From assembly GCF_018698455.1 (NCBI RefSeq), contig NZ_JABIOQ010000072.1, positions 62,001 to 126,000 of the forward strand: a DNA stretch of 64,000 nucleotides. Reading direction: 5' to 3'. This DNA is from Sulfurimonas sp. Lineage in GTDB: Bacteria; Campylobacterota; Campylobacteria; Campylobacterales; Sulfurimonadaceae. This document shows positions 33,152-42,309 of this stretch, piece by piece (the first letter of the stretch is position 1; each line of letters starts with the position of its first letter). Made by a program: the position numbers and the translations under genes. Below the pieces are notes generated by a model, which was given only the letters and a program-made list of their open reading frames with translations, was not told the origin of the DNA and made no database searches.

Positions 33152-34380
33152 TAATTATTGGAATAATGTTTTTTATATTTGGTTTTGTGACTTGGCTTAA
33201 CGGTTCTTTGATTCCGTTTTTAAAAGTTATCTGTGACTTGAGTGACTTTCAGGCACTGTTTGTAACCTTCGCGTTTTATATAGCTTATACGGTTATGGCA
33301 TTTCCAATGGCGGCACTGTTAGAGAAAACTGGGTATAAAAAAGGGATGAGTATCGGGCTTTTAGTGATGGCTATTGGGAGTCTATTGTTTATTCCTGCGG
33401 CATTAAACGCGGAGTACATACTTTTTTTAGTCGCACTGTTTACATTAGGAACAGGACTTACTATTTTACAAACTGCTTCAAATCCTTACATCGTACTCAT
33501 TGGTCCACAAGAGAGTGCTGCAATGCGAATAAGTATCATGGGACTTATAAACAAAAGTGCAGGGGTATTAGCTCCTCTTGTTTTTACTGCATATATCTTT
33601 TCAGGAATCGGTAGCATAGAAACTCTCGATGCTTTACAAATAGAAACTCTTGGAGAAAAACTTATACAGCCTTATATGTATATGGCTATTGCTTTAGTTT
33701 TTTTAGCTGTTTTTGTAAAGTTCTCGACTTTAAAAGAGATAGAGTATGAAGATGACGATGATTTTGATAATGGAACAGTTTTTGCCTTTCCTCGTGTCGT
33801 GTTAGGTGCTGTAGCACTCTTTTTCTATGTAGGTATAGAAGTTATAGCAGGAGATACTATTGGGCTATATGCACAAGGTTTAGGAGTTGTAAACGCGACG
33901 ACTCTTACATCGTACACTATGGTCTTTATGGTTTTTGGTTATATCGTAGGAGTGACTTGCATACCAAAGTTTCTTTCTCAAGAAAAGGCACTTGTATTTT
34001 CCGCAGTAAGTGGGATCTTACTACTTTTAGGAGTCGCGTTTAGCTCAACAACATCTTCAGTTATAGCGGAGACTTTATGGGGATGGAGTGGGATTATGAC
34101 ACTGCCAGACAGTGTTACATTTGTAGCGCTACTAGGATTTGCAAATGCTCTTGTTTGGCCTACTATTTGGCCGCTTGCTCTTGAAGACTTAGGGAGACAT
34201 ACGGCTAAGGGAAGTGCCTTACTCATTATGGCAATTGCCGGTGGAGCATTGCTTCCTATCGCGTTTGGTAAGATTGCAGAGGTGAGCGGCAGCATGCAAG
34301 AAGCTTATCTTTATGGGATTGTTTGTTATCTGTTTATATTGGTTTATGCTCTTAAATGGCATAAAATGAAGACTTGGTAG
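33148..34380 (+). CDS. Sugar MFS transporter (glucose/fucose-type)
   Basis: 12 TM; LQTASNPYIVLIGPQESAAMRISIMGLINK typical of FGHS family. Confidence 0.85.
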   Translation: MIIIGIMFFIFGFVTWLNGSLIPFLKVICDLSDFQALFVTFAFYIAYTVMAFPMAALLEKTGYKKGMSIGLLVMAIGSLLFIPAALNAEYILFLVALFTLGTGLTILQTASNPYIVLIGPQESAAMRISIMGLINKSAGVLAPLVFTAYIFSGIGSIETLDALQIETLGEKLIQPYMYMAIALVFLAVFVKFSTLKEIEYEDDDDFDNGTVFAFPRVVLGAVALFFYVGIEVIAGDTIGLYAQGLGVVNATTLTSYTMVFMVFGYIVGVTCIPKFLSQEKALVFSAVSGILLLLGVAFSSTTSSVIAETLWGWSGIMTLPDSVTFVALLGFANALVWPTIWPLALEDLGRHTAKGSALLIMAIAGGALLPIAFGKIAEVSGSMQEAYLYGIVCYLFILVYALKWHKMKTW

Positions 34381-34387
34381 ATTTTAA

Positions 34388-35242
34388 GTGTACACTTTAA
34401 AAAAAAGAGAAAATGGATTTGAATACTTAGAACTTCAAAACAGTGTCGCACATGCAAAAATAGCACTACAAGGTGCGCATATATTTGAGTATAAACGAGA
34501 GAAAGAAGAAGATCTTTTATGGTTAAGTACTGAGAGTTTTTTTGAGAAAGGAAAAGCTATAAGAGGGGGAGTTCCCATCTGTTGGCCGCGTTTTGGAACA
34601 CTTGATGAGAGTATGCCGGCACATGGATTTTCAAGAACTGCAATGTTTACTCTAGTTGAGGTTCTTGAGACTAAAGTAGATTTGACAGAAGTGAGATTTT
34701 TACTCACAGGTGATGAGCAAAGCCGTAAAATATGGAACCATAAGTTTGAACTTGAAGTGATTTTTAGTATTGGCGAGTCTTTAGAAATTGAGCTTAAAAC
34801 AAAAAACTGTGAGAGTGAAGAGTTTATGATAACACAAGCACTCCATTCTTACTTTTGCGTTTCAGATATCAGTCATGTAAAAATCAAGAACCTAGATAAA
34901 AAACCTTATTTTGATGCTCTTTTAGGAAAAACTTTCTTTCAAAAAGGTGATGTAACATTTGAAAAAGAAGTTGATAGAGTCTACCAAGAAGTAGATACTA
35001 TAGTAGTTTTAGAAGATAAGAAAAGAGTAGTGCATGTACAAAACAGTGGTTCATCTTCTGTGGTTGTTTGGAATCCATGGTGCGAGAAAGCTACAAGACT
35101 CGCTGGAATGCGAGATGTAGATTATAAAGAGTTTGTGTGCATTGAGTCTGCAAATGCTTTTGATGACTTTAGAGTCATAAAAGCAGGGGAGACTCATTCT
35201 CTTAAAGTAAGTCTAAGTACATCGTCTAAAACTGTGTTATAG
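34388..35242 (+). CDS. D-hexose-6-phosphate mutarotase (GTG start)
   Basis: RGGVPICWPRFG, PAHGFSR, VVWNPWCEKATRLAGMRDVDYKEFVCIESAN. Confidence 0.92.
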   Translation: MYTLKKRENGFEYLELQNSVAHAKIALQGAHIFEYKREKEEDLLWLSTESFFEKGKAIRGGVPICWPRFGTLDESMPAHGFSRTAMFTLVEVLETKVDLTEVRFLLTGDEQSRKIWNHKFELEVIFSIGESLEIELKTKNCESEEFMITQALHSYFCVSDISHVKIKNLDKKPYFDALLGKTFFQKGDVTFEKEVDRVYQEVDTIVVLEDKKRVVHVQNSGSSSVVVWNPWCEKATRLAGMRDVDYKEFVCIESANAFDDFRVIKAGETHSLKVSLSTSSKTVL

Positions 35243-35274
35243 TTTTATAAATAATTTTAATTCAGGAAAAATAA

Positions 35275-36537
35275 ATGATAATAGCATTTAGTATATTTTT
35301 AATAACTTTAGTATTTATAATTTGGCAACCTCGTGGTTTACAAATAGGAACTTCGGCAGTTATTGGAGCTATTGTGGCTTTGGTTATAGGTGTTGTTAGT
35401 TATGCAGACGTTATAACAGTAACTTCAATTGTTTGGGACGCGACTCTTGCGTTTATAGGTATTATCATTCTTTCAATGGTTTTAGATGAGATAGGTTTCT
35501 TTGAATATGCTGCTATTAAAATGGCAAAATTTAGTGGTGGTAGTGGAAATAAAATGTTTGTGTACATACTACTTCTAGGCGCCTTAGTAGCCGCTTTTTT
35601 TGCAAATGATGGGGCTGCACTTATACTCACTCCAATTTTACTCGCAAAGATGAAATACTTAAAAATGAAACCACTAGCAATTTTCGCCTTTTTAATGGCT
35701 GGAGGATTTATTGGGGATAGTGCTTCAAATCCATTAGTTATCTCAAATCTTACTAACATAGTAACTGTTGGTTATTTTGACATAGGCTTTACAGAGTATG
35801 CAAAAAATATGTTTTTACCAAACTTACTTAGTATAGCGGCTTCCATAGTTGTCTTGTGGCTTTACTTCAGGAAAGACATTCCACTTGTTGTAAATGTAGA
35901 TGATTTACCGGAGGCTTCATCGGTTATAAAGAACAAGATGATGTTTAAGTTTTCATGGGTATTTCTAGCCATATTAATGCTTGGGTATTTCATCGGTGAT
36001 AAATATAATCTTCCAGTATCTCTTTTTGCTCTTGGCGGGGCTTTAGTGTTTTTAGCAATTGCTACACTACAAAAAGCAGTAAAACCTGTGAGTATTATCA
36101 AGGGAGCTCCTTGGCAGGTTGTTTGGTTTAGTATAGGTCTCTATGTTGTTGTTTATGGTCTTAAAAATGCAGGATTAACCGATGTTATAGCATCTCTGAT
36201 TGTAGAGCTTAGCCAGCATGGAAAAACTGTAGCTATCATTGGGACAGGATTTTTATCTGCGTTTGTTAGTTCTGTTATGAACAATATGCCAACGATTATG
36301 ATTATGGATATAGCCATTGATAAAGTAGGCTACATTGGAAATGAATCACTTGTGTATGCAAACATCTTAGGTTCAAACCTTGGTCCAAAAATGACACCAA
36401 TCGGGTCACTTGCAACACTTCTGTGGCTTCATGTTTTAGCACAGAAAGGTGTAAAAATAACATGGACTGAGTATATGAAAGTAGGTCTTGTAATTACTCC
36501 ACCTGTGCTATTTGTGGCTCTCTTAGGGCTATTATAG
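35275..36537 (+). CDS. ArsB/NhaD-family transporter
   Basis: ArsB-like: WDATLAFIGIIILSMVLDEIGFFE, FFANDGAALILTPI, SNPLVISNLTN. Confidence 0.88.
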   Translation: MIIAFSIFLITLVFIIWQPRGLQIGTSAVIGAIVALVIGVVSYADVITVTSIVWDATLAFIGIIILSMVLDEIGFFEYAAIKMAKFSGGSGNKMFVYILLLGALVAAFFANDGAALILTPILLAKMKYLKMKPLAIFAFLMAGGFIGDSASNPLVISNLTNIVTVGYFDIGFTEYAKNMFLPNLLSIAASIVVLWLYFRKDIPLVVNVDDLPEASSVIKNKMMFKFSWVFLAILMLGYFIGDKYNLPVSLFALGGALVFLAIATLQKAVKPVSIIKGAPWQVVWFSIGLYVVVYGLKNAGLTDVIASLIVELSQHGKTVAIIGTGFLSAFVSSVMNNMPTIMIMDIAIDKVGYIGNESLVYANILGSNLGPKMTPIGSLATLLWLHVLAQKGVKITWTEYMKVGLVITPPVLFVALLGLL

Positions 36538-36555
36538 TTTTTAAAATAAAAACTT
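36537..36555. terminator. Possible bidirectional AT-rich terminator
   Basis: AGTTTTTA-AAA-TAAAAACT inverted repeat between convergent genes. Confidence 0.45.
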
Positions 36556-38218
36556 ACTCTGAGCCTACTATAATCTCAATAGGAAGAGGTTTAGAGTAGT
36601 AGTTACCCTGTGCATAATCCACTTTCATATCTCTTAAAATTTCCTCTACAGCTTCATTCTCGACATATTCACATATGGTTTTTAGTCCCATAATATGCCC
36701 AATCTCATTTATAGACTTTACCATGGCTCTATTTATTTCATTTGTATCTATATCTGCTACAAAGGCACCGTCAATTTTTAGGTAATCAACTGGTATGTCA
36801 TGTAAGTATGCAAAAGAAGAGTGACCAGAGCCAAAGTCATCAAGAGAAGCTTTAGCACCTAAGAGTTTCATTTTATTTATAAACTCTATCGCGGTGTCAA
36901 TATTTGCGATTGCAGCACTTTCAGTCACTTCAAAACATATATCTTCATAGGGTATTTTATACTTTTTAAAGAGATCCTCAATGGTAGCAGCAAGTTTTTT
37001 ATCACTAAATGAATTTCCAGAAAGGTTAATACTAAAAGAGTAGGAAATTCCTGTTTGTTTTAGTATCTTTGCATACTGGATAAATAGATTTTCTACAACC
37101 CATCTATCAATTTCTTGCATAAGTCCAAAGCGCTCAGCTGCTGGTATAAATGCCATTGGTGGGATTATTTTATTTTCATTCTGTAAACGAATTAGAACTT
37201 CATAGTGTTTTTTAGTTTCTCTATAGTCTAGAGGTACGATTGGCTGTATAAAGAGTCTAAACTCATCATATTCAAGTGCACGTGTTAGTTTTTCAACCCA
37301 CTGCAGTTGCCCACGTTTTTCTAACATTTTTACATCATCTTGTGTTGCAACATGAATACAGTTCCTGCCCTGTTCTTTAGCTGCATAACAAGCAGCATCT
37401 GCAGAAGCTACCACTTCTAGGAGAGAAGAACTGTCCCGTGTTATTTCAACAAGCCCCATACTCGCACCGACAACAAAGATTTTATCTTCCCAGCAGAAGC
37501 GGTAACGTTTTATTGCCTTTAAAAGATTTAATGCTTTGTCATGCACCTGATTTAGAGTATTAGAAGTAAAAAGTATACCAAACTCATCTCCTCCTAAACG
37601 CGATACTAGGTCATTAGGACCGACATTTTTTTGCATAATAAATGCAATTTGTTTAAGAAGCTCATCTCCTGCGACATGGCCAGATGTGTCATTTACCACT
37701 TTAAACTGGTCTAAATCTAAGTAACATAAAATATTTTTAGAAGAAGATGTAGGTGAAAACTTTAAAAGATTAGTGAGACGTTTTTCAAATTCATATCTAT
37801 TAAAGAGTCCTGTGATTTTATCATGTGTTGCTAACTGCTGTAGTTCTTGTGTTCTCTCTTGTATCTCTTCTTCAAGTAAGTTTGAGTGCTGATTGAGTTC
37901 TTCATTAAGTTTGTTGTTTATAAAATCTGTTCTAGCTAGAGAGTCAGTATCAACAGTTATTTTGTATCCAAAGGCAAAGATAAGAGCTAGTAGAACAAAA
38001 ATATTTATACGAATGAGTAGAGGGTCATCTAAAAACATAAACAATAAGATGGAGATACCCGAAATAAGTGTGAAAATATTTAAGTGCATACCACTACATG
38101 AGTTAACATGTAACTTACAGTAGTTACAGCGTTCATAAGGTGTAAATCCATTTCTAGCAAGAGAACAATTTTTATTTACATTATGTTTTTGTTTTGTGAA
38201 AATATTGATAGCATCCAT
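36554..38218 (-). CDS. GGDEF-EAL diguanylate cyclase/phosphodiesterase with two TM segments
   Basis: RLGGDEFGILF (GGDEF), YEVLIRLQNENK (EVLIRL, variant of EAL), DDFGSGHSSFAYL. Confidence 0.93.
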   Translation of the reverse strand: MDAINIFTKQKHNVNKNCSLARNGFTPYERCNYCKLHVNSCSGMHLNIFTLISGISILLFMFLDDPLLIRINIFVLLALIFAFGYKITVDTDSLARTDFINNKLNEELNQHSNLLEEEIQERTQELQQLATHDKITGLFNRYEFEKRLTNLLKFSPTSSSKNILCYLDLDQFKVVNDTSGHVAGDELLKQIAFIMQKNVGPNDLVSRLGGDEFGILFTSNTLNQVHDKALNLLKAIKRYRFCWEDKIFVVGASMGLVEITRDSSSLLEVVASADAACYAAKEQGRNCIHVATQDDVKMLEKRGQLQWVEKLTRALEYDEFRLFIQPIVPLDYRETKKHYEVLIRLQNENKIIPPMAFIPAAERFGLMQEIDRWVVENLFIQYAKILKQTGISYSFSINLSGNSFSDKKLAATIEDLFKKYKIPYEDICFEVTESAAIANIDTAIEFINKMKLLGAKASLDDFGSGHSSFAYLHDIPVDYLKIDGAFVADIDTNEINRAMVKSINEIGHIMGLKTICEYVENEAVEEILRDMKVDYAQGNYYSKPLPIEIIVGSE

Positions 38219-38224
38219 GTTGTT

Positions 38225-38677
38225 TTACTTTTTCCTTATTACTTTGTAGGCGATGTACACAAGAGATGATAAACAAAAACCAAAAAAGCTAGATATGAGC
38301 ATGGCTACAGACATAAACATTGCCATTGCTACTGCGATACCGTAGTAGTTGAAATAGAGATAATAAATGCATATTCCTCCAACTAGACGCATCAAGTCTT
38401 CAATGATAGAAGCTAAGGGAGTAGTTTTGTAGGAATGGGCATACTGAACTGGTGTTGAAAAAAGTTGTTTTCTTAAAAGTATACTAAGTACTCTAAAGAG
38501 AAGGGTTGTCGGAGAGTAGTTTACCCTAGTTATAAGGTTAATAAAATTTAAAAGAATAAAAATTTCTATAAATAAAAGATTATTGGTAAAAATAAATATA
38601 AGTACTAATAGACCAGAGATTAGTCTTTGAAACTGGACATGTTCAGCCTGAGGCTCTATGTATTGTAAAAAAATCAT
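38225..38677 (-). CDS. DUF4395-like membrane protein
   Basis: 4 TM segments; TRVNYSPTTLLFRVLS. Confidence 0.5.
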   Translation of the reverse strand: MIFLQYIEPQAEHVQFQRLISGLLVLIFIFTNNLLFIEIFILLNFINLITRVNYSPTTLLFRVLSILLRKQLFSTPVQYAHSYKTTPLASIIEDLMRLVGGICIYYLYFNYYGIAVAMAMFMSVAMLISSFFGFCLSSLVYIAYKVIRKK

Positions 38678-38736
38678 AGTTTGAGTCTAACATAAGAAAA
38701 CATAATATAAACTTTGAGATTAGAGAAGTAGAGAAG

Positions 38737-38775
38737 AAATAAGCTCCTCTCGAAAGAGAGGAAGATGGCTTATTT
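38737..38775 (-). terminator. Terminator of rpmI-rplT operon
   Basis: Nested stem: AAATAAGC/GCTTATTT outside and CCTCTC/GAGAGG inside, overlapping the rplT stop. Confidence 0.6.
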
Positions 38776-39129
38776 TGCTAGTGCAGCTTTTGAAGCATCA
38801 GCAACAGCAGTAAATGCCGTTGCATCGTTCATAGCCATGTCAGCAAGAATTTTACGGTCAAGTTCGATACCTGATTTGTGAACACCATTCATAAATGTTG
38901 AATAGTTCATTCCATTTAAACGAGCTGCTGCATTAATACGGATGATCCATAGTTTACGGAACTCACGTTTTTTCTGCTTACGGTCACGGAATGCATAATA
39001 AAGTGAACGTTCAATTTGCTCTTTGGCTTTACGGAAGTGCTTACGACGACCACTATAAAAACCTTTCGCTAATTTTAATATCTTTTTGTGTCTTCTTCTA
39101 CGAACAACACCTGTTTTAACTCTTGGCAT
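38770..39129 (-). CDS. rplT: 50S ribosomal protein L20
   Basis: [38 protein letters not shown]. Confidence 0.99.
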   Translation of the reverse strand: MPRVKTGVVRRRRHKKILKLAKGFYSGRRKHFRKAKEQIERSLYYAFRDRKQKKREFRKLWIIRINAAARLNGMNYSTFMNGVHKSGIELDRKILADMAMNDATAFTAVADASKAALAK

Positions 39130-39233
39130 ATCTTTCCTTTTTCTTTACCTAGCTACTAAACGTAGTCAAGGTGCCATACTGTGATGGACTTGCCCAATTG
39201 TTTAAAATTGGAGATTTATGCATAAACTAAAAA

Positions 39234-39425
39234 TTAGTTTATCATAGCCTTGATGTTTGCAGCGTCAGCTTTTGCAACTGTTGCTGGCTTGTTTTGGTCA
39301 CGACGAGTTTGAGCGTCTTGTTTAGTTAAAATGTGACTCCTAAACGCTTTACCACGTTTAATCGTACCATTTTTCTTAACTTTAAAACGCTTAGTCGCGC
39401 CTTTTACCGATTTCATTTTTGGCAT
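39234..39425 (-). CDS. rpmI: 50S ribosomal protein L35
   Basis: [39 protein letters not shown] at 39425 is preferred to the longer ORF. Confidence 0.97.
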   Translation of the reverse strand: MPKMKSVKGATKRFKVKKNGTIKRGKAFRSHILTKQDAQTRRDQNKPATVAKADAANIKAMIN

Positions 39426-39478
39426 CGATAGTCCTTTACGTAAAAATATCATTAATATGTTTTTTATGAACTAAATCC

Positions 39479-39540
39479 ATAAAAAAGCGCTAACCGCTCT
39501 GGCACTAAATCTAACCTCATTTATGAGGTAGAGAAGAGCA
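39479..39540 (-). promoter_or_regulatory. Candidate leader attenuator of rpmI-rplT
   Basis: Minus-strand TGCTCTTCTCTACCTCATAAATGAGGTTAGATTTAGTGCCAGAGCGGTTAGCGCTTTTTT: ACCTCA/TGAGGT hairpin, AGCG-GTTAG-CGCT-TTTTTT terminator-like hairpin, competing GCTCT:AGAGC pairing. Confidence 0.45.
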
Positions 39541-39601
39541 AAACATACTTTGAGAATGGGATTATATCTAAATATTTCTTATTTTTGGTTATAATCCAAG
39601 T

Positions 39602-39829
39602 ATGAATTCAATTAAACACATAGAAAATGCCCTTAAAGAGCTTGATGATGAAGTCCAAACGATTCTTTTAAACTGGGATATTCCACTCAATGAAAAAGAC
39701 AATCTTATGCTTCCAATTTTACAACAAAAAAGAGTGCTTGCTCAAACTTTAGAAGATTTAACATATCTAAAAGAGAACCCACCCTCACCAAACCAACCTT
39801 GTGGAATCTCTAAGTATAGAGAAGACTAA
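39602..39829 (+). CDS. Small conserved-looking hypothetical (75 aa)
   Basis: Complete ORF MNSIKHIENALKELDDEVQTILL...; in gap between divergent/convergent neighbours. Confidence 0.55.
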   Translation: MNSIKHIENALKELDDEVQTILLNWDIPLNEKDNLMLPILQQKRVLAQTLEDLTYLKENPPSPNQPCGISKYRED

Positions 39830-40353
39830 CCCGCGTTTAATACTTTTATTTTTAAAAGTATTTCGTTCTCTTCTTTAAACGCCATATGCACTAAATAGAG
39901 CTCTTTACTAGCTTCTCTTGATTTGTAAACTCTAAAACTTTTTACATTACCCAATTCATCAACAACAAATTCACTATCAGTCCCCAAGGGGTATTCTCTA
40001 AACTCTTTTAGAGATTCTAGTCTATAGAGTTTTTCTTTTTTAACTATATAAGCTACATAAGGGTTCACTCTATTATGGATGGAATTTGATGTCTGCATGA
40101 AAATTACATCTTCATTTTTCGCTTGATTTATAATCTTTATTGTGCTGCTATTTATGTCGGTTTTAATTGCCAAACTATAGTCTAAATATATTACTTTTTT
40201 AAGCCGCTCAATTTTTGAGACTTTTTGAACTTCCTCTGCAAATACTATATTTGACTTGTTGAGTCCTGCGTAACTTTTATATAAAAAAAGCATCAATATA
40301 CTTAGAATGACTATAGAGATCATAAGCTCTATGAGAGTAAAGGCTTTTCTCAT
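39826..40353 (-). CDS. gspJ: T2SS pseudopilin (GspJ-position)
   Basis: Prepilin N-terminus RKAFTLIELMISIVILSILMLFLY; last gene of gsp operon. Confidence 0.65.
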   Translation of the reverse strand: MRKAFTLIELMISIVILSILMLFLYKSYAGLNKSNIVFAEEVQKVSKIERLKKVIYLDYSLAIKTDINSSTIKIINQAKNEDVIFMQTSNSIHNRVNPYVAYIVKKEKLYRLESLKEFREYPLGTDSEFVVDELGNVKSFRVYKSREASKELYLVHMAFKEENEILLKIKVLNAG

Positions 40354-40799
40354 TGAAGTCTCACTCGTATTAGCGTTCCACTGAAATCCTCTGTTTTTAG
40401 CATTGTTTTTCCTATCTCGAAGATTATGCCACTACCATCTGTTATCTCTTCATCTTCACTTTGTTGGAGTTCATTCGTATCTATAATTTCTAGCTCTTCG
40501 TACAGTATCTCAGTTTTTATGGCTTTTAGTTTTCGTCTTAAATCACTCTCTAGTTCAAACTCATTAACTAGTCTTTTCATGTCAATTTTACTATCTTCAA
40601 ATGCATAATTTTCACTATTTGAGAGTAGAAACGAGTTGTATTGATTTGTGTTAATTATCTTTTTTAGTTGAAAAAGTTTGTTGCTAGTATCACCTCTCAT
40701 TTGAAGAAGGGCGGCTATAACAACAGAGACTATCATAACAGCGACCATCACTTCTATGAGAGTAAATGCACTGCGATAAGTGGAGTGGCGTTTAGTCAT
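40350..40799 (-). CDS. gspI: T2SS pseudopilin (GspI-position)
   Basis: YRSAFTLIEVMVAVMIVSVVIAALLQM prepilin signal. Confidence 0.65.
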   Translation of the reverse strand: MTKRHSTYRSAFTLIEVMVAVMIVSVVIAALLQMRGDTSNKLFQLKKIINTNQYNSFLLSNSENYAFEDSKIDMKRLVNEFELESDLRRKLKAIKTEILYEELEIIDTNELQQSEDEEITDGSGIIFEIGKTMLKTEDFSGTLIRVRLQ

Positions 40800-42309
40800 G
40801 GCCTAAACCGATGCGTATCGCTTCATCAAGAGAAGTTTCACCATCGAGTAACATTTGGGAAAGTTGTAGAGAAATAGTTTTAAGACCATCTTTCTCTAAT
40901 TGCATTTTTATAGTATGTTCATCCGTAGTTGTTTTTAAAAGCTCTTTAAGAGAGTCATTCATCACAAGCAGTTCCCCAATGGAACGACGGCCTGAAAAAC
41001 CGCTATAGTTACAAGATTTACAACCACATGCTTTGTAGATTTTTGCATCAGTTGAGAGTCCATAGTCATCTGCAAAATCTTCGGCTATTTCATCTTCTTC
41101 TTTACACTCATCACAAAGAACACGCACTAAGCGCTGTGCCAATATACCTAAAAGAGAAGAACTTATTAGAAATGGTTCTATGTTCATATCTGCTAAACGC
41201 GAGATTGTAGCTGCTGCGGAGTTAGTATGGAGCGTTGAAAAAACTAAGTGACCTGTAAGTGCTGCACGAACGGCGATGGCTGCTGTCTCTTCATCACGGA
41301 TTTCCCCTATCATTATGACATCTGGATCTTGACGCAAAATCGAACGCAGAGCTGCGGCAAACGTAAGCCCAACTTTCTCATTTACTTGAATCTGAGCAAT
41401 CTTGTCTGACTTATACTCAACGGGATCTTCCACTGTTATAAGGTTTATCTCAGGTTTTTCCACTTCACGTAAAAAGGAGTGAAGTGAAGTTGTTTTACCC
41501 GAACCGGTTGGACCTGTCACTAAGATGATTCCATGTGAAGAACGGAGAAGTTTTTTAACGTCATCTATTAGTGAGTCATTAAATCCCAGTTCTGTTATTT
41601 GAGGTATTTGAGAACTCTGCATCAGTAAACGCATAACAACACGCTCACCGTAAAAAGTAGGAAGTATAGAGACACGAATATCTAAAACCTCTCCTGCTAT
41701 TTTTATCTGTGTTCGACCATCTTGAGGGATTCGTTTTTCAGAAATATCAAGGTTAGAGATAACTTTTATACGACTCACTATAAGGCTCACTACTTTTTTA
41801 TCTAGGTCGGCGTTTTTAGCAAGAATTCCATCTACACGAAAACGTACCTCACCTTTTTTCTCTTGTACTTCTATGTGAATATCTGAAGCACGTTTTTTAA
41901 CTGCCTGGTAAAAAAGAGCATTTACAAACTTAATGATTGGTGCTGACTCTTCACTTGTCAGAATATCTGAAGACGTACGTAAAAAATCTGTAAGAGAGAT
42001 GTCTTCTTCAGAGTCTTCTTCATCAGAGTCTTCTTTCATAGTCTCTATGGCTTTATCTGTGCGAAGTTCTAAAAAACGATTATAGAGTCTGTCGTAAGAG
42101 TCCTCGTCCAACATATAAAGAGGGTACTCTTGTTCTAGTTTTGTGTAGTAGTTACTCGCCTCGGCAAAATGATTTTCACATGCAAATGCAGCTACTTCTT
42201 CATTCATCTGACTAAATAGAAGATAGTTTTTAACACTGATGTCAGTTACTAACTCTTGAGGCTCATATACTTCTAATTTGAGGTTATGAATAGGGTCTAG
42301 GTTTAGCAT
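40792..42309 (-). CDS. gspE: T2SS ATPase GspE
   Basis: VTGPTGSGKTTSLHSFL, DPDVIMIGEIRDEETA, CDEC/CGCKSC zinc motif. Confidence 0.95.
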   Translation of the reverse strand: MLNLDPIHNLKLEVYEPQELVTDISVKNYLLFSQMNEEVAAFACENHFAEASNYYTKLEQEYPLYMLDEDSYDRLYNRFLELRTDKAIETMKEDSDEEDSEEDISLTDFLRTSSDILTSEESAPIIKFVNALFYQAVKKRASDIHIEVQEKKGEVRFRVDGILAKNADLDKKVVSLIVSRIKVISNLDISEKRIPQDGRTQIKIAGEVLDIRVSILPTFYGERVVMRLLMQSSQIPQITELGFNDSLIDDVKKLLRSSHGIILVTGPTGSGKTTSLHSFLREVEKPEINLITVEDPVEYKSDKIAQIQVNEKVGLTFAAALRSILRQDPDVIMIGEIRDEETAAIAVRAALTGHLVFSTLHTNSAAATISRLADMNIEPFLISSSLLGILAQRLVRVLCDECKEEDEIAEDFADDYGLSTDAKIYKACGCKSCNYSGFSGRRSIGELLVMNDSLKELLKTTTDEHTIKMQLEKDGLKTISLQLSQMLLDGETSLDEAIRIGLGHD

